Shown: positions 8,701 to 10,000 of the stretch, in pieces
How the letters are laid out: the number at the start of each line of letters is the position of its first letter
Position numbering within the stretch: the stretch's first letter is position 1
NCBI GenBank assembly: GCA_002005505.1
Contig: KV908428.1
Span: forward strand, 20,001 to 30,000
Reading direction: 5' to 3'
Length of the DNA: 10,000 bases
DNA from: Botryococcus braunii
Lineage: Eukaryota; Chlorophyta; Trebouxiophyceae
Notes under the pieces: generated by a model
The model's input: only the letters and a program-made list of their open reading frames with translations
Databases searched by the model: none
Told to the model about the DNA's origin: nothing
Position numbers and translations under genes: made by a program

Positions 8701-9755
8701 TCCTGGCAAAGTCCTCTTGGCCAGAAGACTTCTGGGGCTATAAGTCAGGTAACTTGAAGAATGAGGGTTTCGTCTGGTCGTGATAGCTGCTGTTACGCTG
8801 CTTTCCAATTCCTTTGTTTGGCTTGCAAGTATCAGCCTTGGCAAGTATCTGTGTGGACATCCACTTGCATTGGCTCTAATGCAAGGCGCATTAGTGTGGG
8901 TATGGACATCTGCTTGAATGGGCTGGAGTGCAAGGCGCATCAGTTCGGGCTCTGTGACTTCATGGACTGAGCCCCTTGGTTGACTGATCCCCGTGGCTTA
9001 AACCGCGAGCAAGATATTGCGTATAAGATATTTCGATATTTACCGGACAAACCTGATCGTGAAATTTGTTGATAGCTGGGGGTTGAATGGTATGGACTGC
9101 AAGATGGGTTCTGCATATCCCGGTGATCTTGTCGTGTGTGTCTAGCATTGCCAGGTTTCTTACCGGCAATTATTTCAGTTAAAGCATTGATTCTCTTGAT
9201 GCCAGGGCAAAGCTCAAAAGCCTCGCCTGCAAGCGTTCTGTGCCGCCAACAATGTTGTTTTTGGGCAGTTTGTCCTATAACACAGTTCATGTACCAACTG
9301 TTTTCATCTGCAACTTTCTGGAGATGTGTCAAATCTCTGCAGATGTTTCAACTTGATGCAGCTGTTTCGACTTTACTTTCAGATGTATTTTTGCATTCAA
9401 AAGAGGACTGCCCCCCGGATAGTCAATATTGGTGTTCGGAACAAACGCCTTCACAGTTCTGAAGCCATGTTGCTGAAGGCTGCTGGTGCAAATTTCCAAA
9501 ATTGCACTCTGGGAATCTGGGTCCTGAGCATATCCTACTGTGGGATTACATGACTGTTCTACATCTGTGCAGTATGGCTTGTGCCTTCATCGTGGTTCAC
9601 TTCTGTTTGCCACTCTGTGATGATTTCTGGGCAGTAGTGATCCGTACAAAACTCGGGGGCAGAATCCATTTTTATAATTCTACAGGTTGTCAACAGGTTT
9701 TACCGCTGCTATCTCAATGTCATCATCTGCAGACCATGCCTTTGACTTACCACGG
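5583..9755 (+). CDS. Inward-rectifier-type (Kir/KirBac family) potassium channel, N-terminal part, split over eight exons and 3' partial
   Basis: A membrane K+ channel subunit, expected to work as a tetramer (family knowledge). Exons: 5583-5765, 5883-5959, 6269-6461, 6921-7037, 7514-7610, 8402-8456, 9406-9485, 9635-9755, giving about 307 codons. All seven junctions agree in phase (0,2,0,0,1,2,1). The domain order is the Kir order: variable N-terminus (1-110), slide helix LAEDFQFHCLD (112-122), first membrane segment (about 125-151), pore helix FWFSVNNLL with filter TIGFG (175-188), second membrane segment with TLEHFIG (202-208), then cytoplasmic Ig-like strands with KIVFS (229-233) and NIGVRNKR...SEA (248-261). 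The ATG has A at -3 and G at +4, and an in-frame TGA lies 16 bases upstream. Several donors are weak (GTCTGC, GTGCAA). The C-terminal half is beyond the window, because the last exon ends where the conserved 'H-ID-SPL' stretch should follow. The family call is firm; exact ends of exons 1, 2 and 7 are less sure. Confidence 0.82.
5883..5959 (+). CDS. Kir-like gene, predicted small exon 2
   Basis: A 77-base stretch bounded by an acceptor (TTGAAGCAG|G) and a donor (GAGGCG|GTACTG). It is proposed because exon 1 leaves phase 0 while the exon carrying the first membrane segment needs two bases from the previous exon. This piece enters in phase 0 and leaves exactly two bases, so it repairs the frame. 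Its translation (begins DQRALQPNKSSF) is basic and polar and has no family signature. An ORF on the opposite strand covers the same DNA. This is an inference from splice phase, not from homology; a different micro-exon or acceptor could serve. Confidence 0.35.
6269..6461 (+). CDS. Kir-like gene, exon 3: slide helix and first transmembrane segment
   Basis: The acceptor is TTGCTCTCAG|G and the donor ATATCG|GTGAGG. Residues 87-151: a basic patch (FGARRRPKRG), then LAEDFQFHCLD, which lines up with the amphipathic slide helix of animal Kir channels (LADIFTTCVD). A hydrophobic run of about 25 residues follows (LLLLVFGVYFAVSW...FYYIS), matching the Kir first membrane helix, including the Ser-Trp pair typical of Kir2-type helices. 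The in-frame continuation past 6461 (VRPLLAPFPLIYTG) does not resemble the channel, which supports the donor. Confidence 0.8.
6921..7037 (+). CDS. Kir-like gene, exon 4: turret, pore helix and selectivity filter
   Basis: The acceptor is TTCTGTTCAG|G and the donor GGCCTG|GTCTGC. Residues 152-190: a short extracellular turret, pore helix EACFWFSVNNLL, then TIGFGG. TIGFG is the K+ filter form also found in animal Kir6 channels; TIGYG is the commoner form. The Glu of the usual FSIET pore-helix motif is Asn180 here, and the Arg that follows the filter is Leu190. The donor is weak, but the next exon continues exactly as the family requires and the frame is kept. Reading on past 7037 would add a non-matching stretch (VCHPSPP...). 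Confidence 0.85.
7514..7610 (+). CDS. Kir-like gene, exon 5: second transmembrane segment
   Basis: The acceptor is TTGCCAG|G and the donor CACAAAAG|GTGCGG. Residues 191-222 plus one base of codon 223. SIISTLEHFIGIMMSSLLLG is the inner pore-lining helix. The TLExFxG pattern is the one seen in bacterial KirBac channels (TLEIFVG), whereas animal Kir2 has FQSIVG at this place. By this alignment Ser212 sits at the 'rectification controller' position, which is Asp in the strong rectifier Kir2.1. The longest open frame through this DNA is a different one, so the exon is recognised by homology and not by ORF length. Confidence 0.85.
7938..8095. repeat. 48-bp minisatellite, three copies, in a channel-gene intron
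   Basis: Copies begin at 7938, 7986 and 8034 with ACATTTCCTGCAGTCCTTGT and run into AGAGGTCAGACGTCATTTCC. The third copy carries an extra internal duplication of a 16-base piece (GTAGAGGTCAGACGTC twice). Each copy holds a GACGTC or near-GACGTC palindrome. It lies in the predicted 791-bp intron between exons 5 and 6. Confidence 0.9.
8402..8456 (+). CDS. Kir-like gene, exon 6: linker to the cytoplasmic domain
   Basis: A 55-base exon after TTGGTGCTGTGCAG and before ACAACACG|GTATGC. It supplies two bases that complete codon 223 (Ala) and encodes SLPSSKIVFSRKCLITT, which lines up with the Kir linker and first cytoplasmic strand (KirBac RPRAKIMFSRVAVIA). The Pro and the K-I-x-FS core are kept. The basic cluster just before them, which in animal Kir channels contacts PIP2 (PKKR in Kir2.1), is replaced by LPSS. 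Despite its size, the double phase match and the clear motif make it convincing. Confidence 0.78.
8589..8711. repeat. 42-bp minisatellite, three copies, in a channel-gene intron
   Basis: Copies begin at 8589, 8631 and 8673 with CAATCTGCCTGACTTGAAGC and continue ATGAGAAGTCCTGGCAAAG. The unit is 14 codons long, and one plus-strand frame stays open across all copies (NLPDLKHEKSWQR repeated). It lies in the predicted 949-bp intron between exons 6 and 7, so it is treated as non-coding. Confidence 0.92.
8854..8951. repeat. 49-bp imperfect tandem duplication in a channel-gene intron
   Basis: Two copies, 8854-8902 and 8903-8951, share TGGACATC, CTTG, and GCAAGGCGCATnAG in register, with roughly one difference in five elsewhere. 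It lies about 140 bases from the 42-bp array but is unrelated to it in sequence. Confidence 0.75.
9406..9485 (+). CDS. Kir-like gene, exon 7: cytoplasmic Ig-like strands
   Basis: Encodes TAPRIVNIGVRNKRLHSSEAMLLKAA, matching the family block L-x-x-R-V-x-N-x-R-x-x-x-I-x-E-A. The chosen acceptor (CAAAAGAG|G) is set by the phase needed after exon 6. An upstream CAG at 9380-9382 looks better as an acceptor but would break the frame and add a stretch (MYFCIQKR) that the family lacks. The donor is GCTGCTG|GTGCAA. The internal sequence is firm; the left boundary is less certain. Confidence 0.75.
9635..9755 (+). CDS. Kir-like gene, exon 8: cytoplasmic domain, continues beyond the window
   Basis: The acceptor TTTCTGGGCAG|T is preceded by a pyrimidine-rich stretch and fits exon 7's phase, completing a Val codon. 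It encodes VIRTKLGGRIHFY, then VLPLLSQCHHLQTMPLTYH, which follows the family layout: a strand, a loop, then L-x-L...P-L...T-x-x-H. The donor is put at CACGG|GTTTGG because the in-frame continuation (GFGVASGTGFPIC, then stop) does not resemble the expected 'ID-x-x-SPL'. The next exon is not visible in 9758-10000. The right boundary could differ. Confidence 0.65.
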
Positions 9756-9892
9756 GTTTGGGGTTGCATCAGGAACGGGGTTCCCAATCTGTTGATCAGG
9801 GTTGGAAACACAAGGGGTATATTTCTCAGCCAGCCAGAGGTATGGATGGCTCGGGGCTCAATTTAGGCGTTTGTACAAATCCAGCATCACTC

Positions 9893-9907
9893 GGGGGGGG
9901 GGGGGGG
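9893..9907. repeat. Poly-G run (G15)
   Basis: Fifteen G in a row in the intron after channel exon 8. It can form quadruplex-like structures and may be miscounted in the assembly. Confidence 0.9.
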
Positions 9908-10000
9908 CTTGAGTTGCCCTTTGACCATGTTTTACCATTGCTTTCCATTGTTCGCTGGCATTACTTGTTTCGGATTGTGAAACGGCGGTTCCGCACAGCG

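Noticed and set aside
8940..9332. 130-codon minus-strand ORF inside the last large channel intron
   Set aside because: It has no recognisable motif, and its length is within chance expectation for a 10-kb window. It lies antisense to an intron.

Overview
The window looks like nuclear DNA of an intron-rich eukaryote with a large, repeat-rich genome. The support is long CA/GA microsatellites, poly-G/C runs, decayed non-LTR retrotransposon fragments and one gene split into at least eight short exons with GT-AG introns of about 0.1-0.95 kb. Nothing looks bacterial: no ORF is long and gene-like, and there are no operons. The species cannot be named from this sequence. A repeat-rich alga or other protist lineage would fit, but that is a guess.

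Layout. 1-1630: a possible terminal exon (142-426), then 3' ends of two different non-LTR retrotransposon reverse transcriptases, one on + (about 720-1074) and one on - (1620-1329), both frameshifted and facing each other. 1630-2040: no gene seen. 2041-2515: a compound microsatellite (TG)n-G13-(TG)n-(GA)n-(CA)n. 2516-5230: mostly intergenic, with three weak exon candidates, a diffuse TGGGAT/ATCCCA repeat, a 153-bp near-perfect foldback palindrome (4099-4251) and a C14 run. 5233-5455: a pure GT tract.

5583-9755 and beyond the right edge: the one confident gene, a potassium channel of the inward-rectifier (Kir/KirBac) family. I rebuilt it from conserved blocks: slide helix and first membrane segment, pore loop with a TIGFG selectivity filter, second membrane segment with a TLExFxG motif like that of bacterial KirBac channels, and the first strands of the cytoplasmic immunoglobulin-like domain. 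All seven exon junctions keep the reading frame, which strongly supports the model from exon 3 onward. The C-terminal half lies outside the window. Two introns carry three unrelated minisatellites with units of 48, 42 and 49 bp.

The channel works alone as far as this window shows; no neighbour is functionally linked. The observations most worth checking are the missing pore salt-bridge residues in the channel, the foldback element, the compound microsatellite and the intronic minisatellites.
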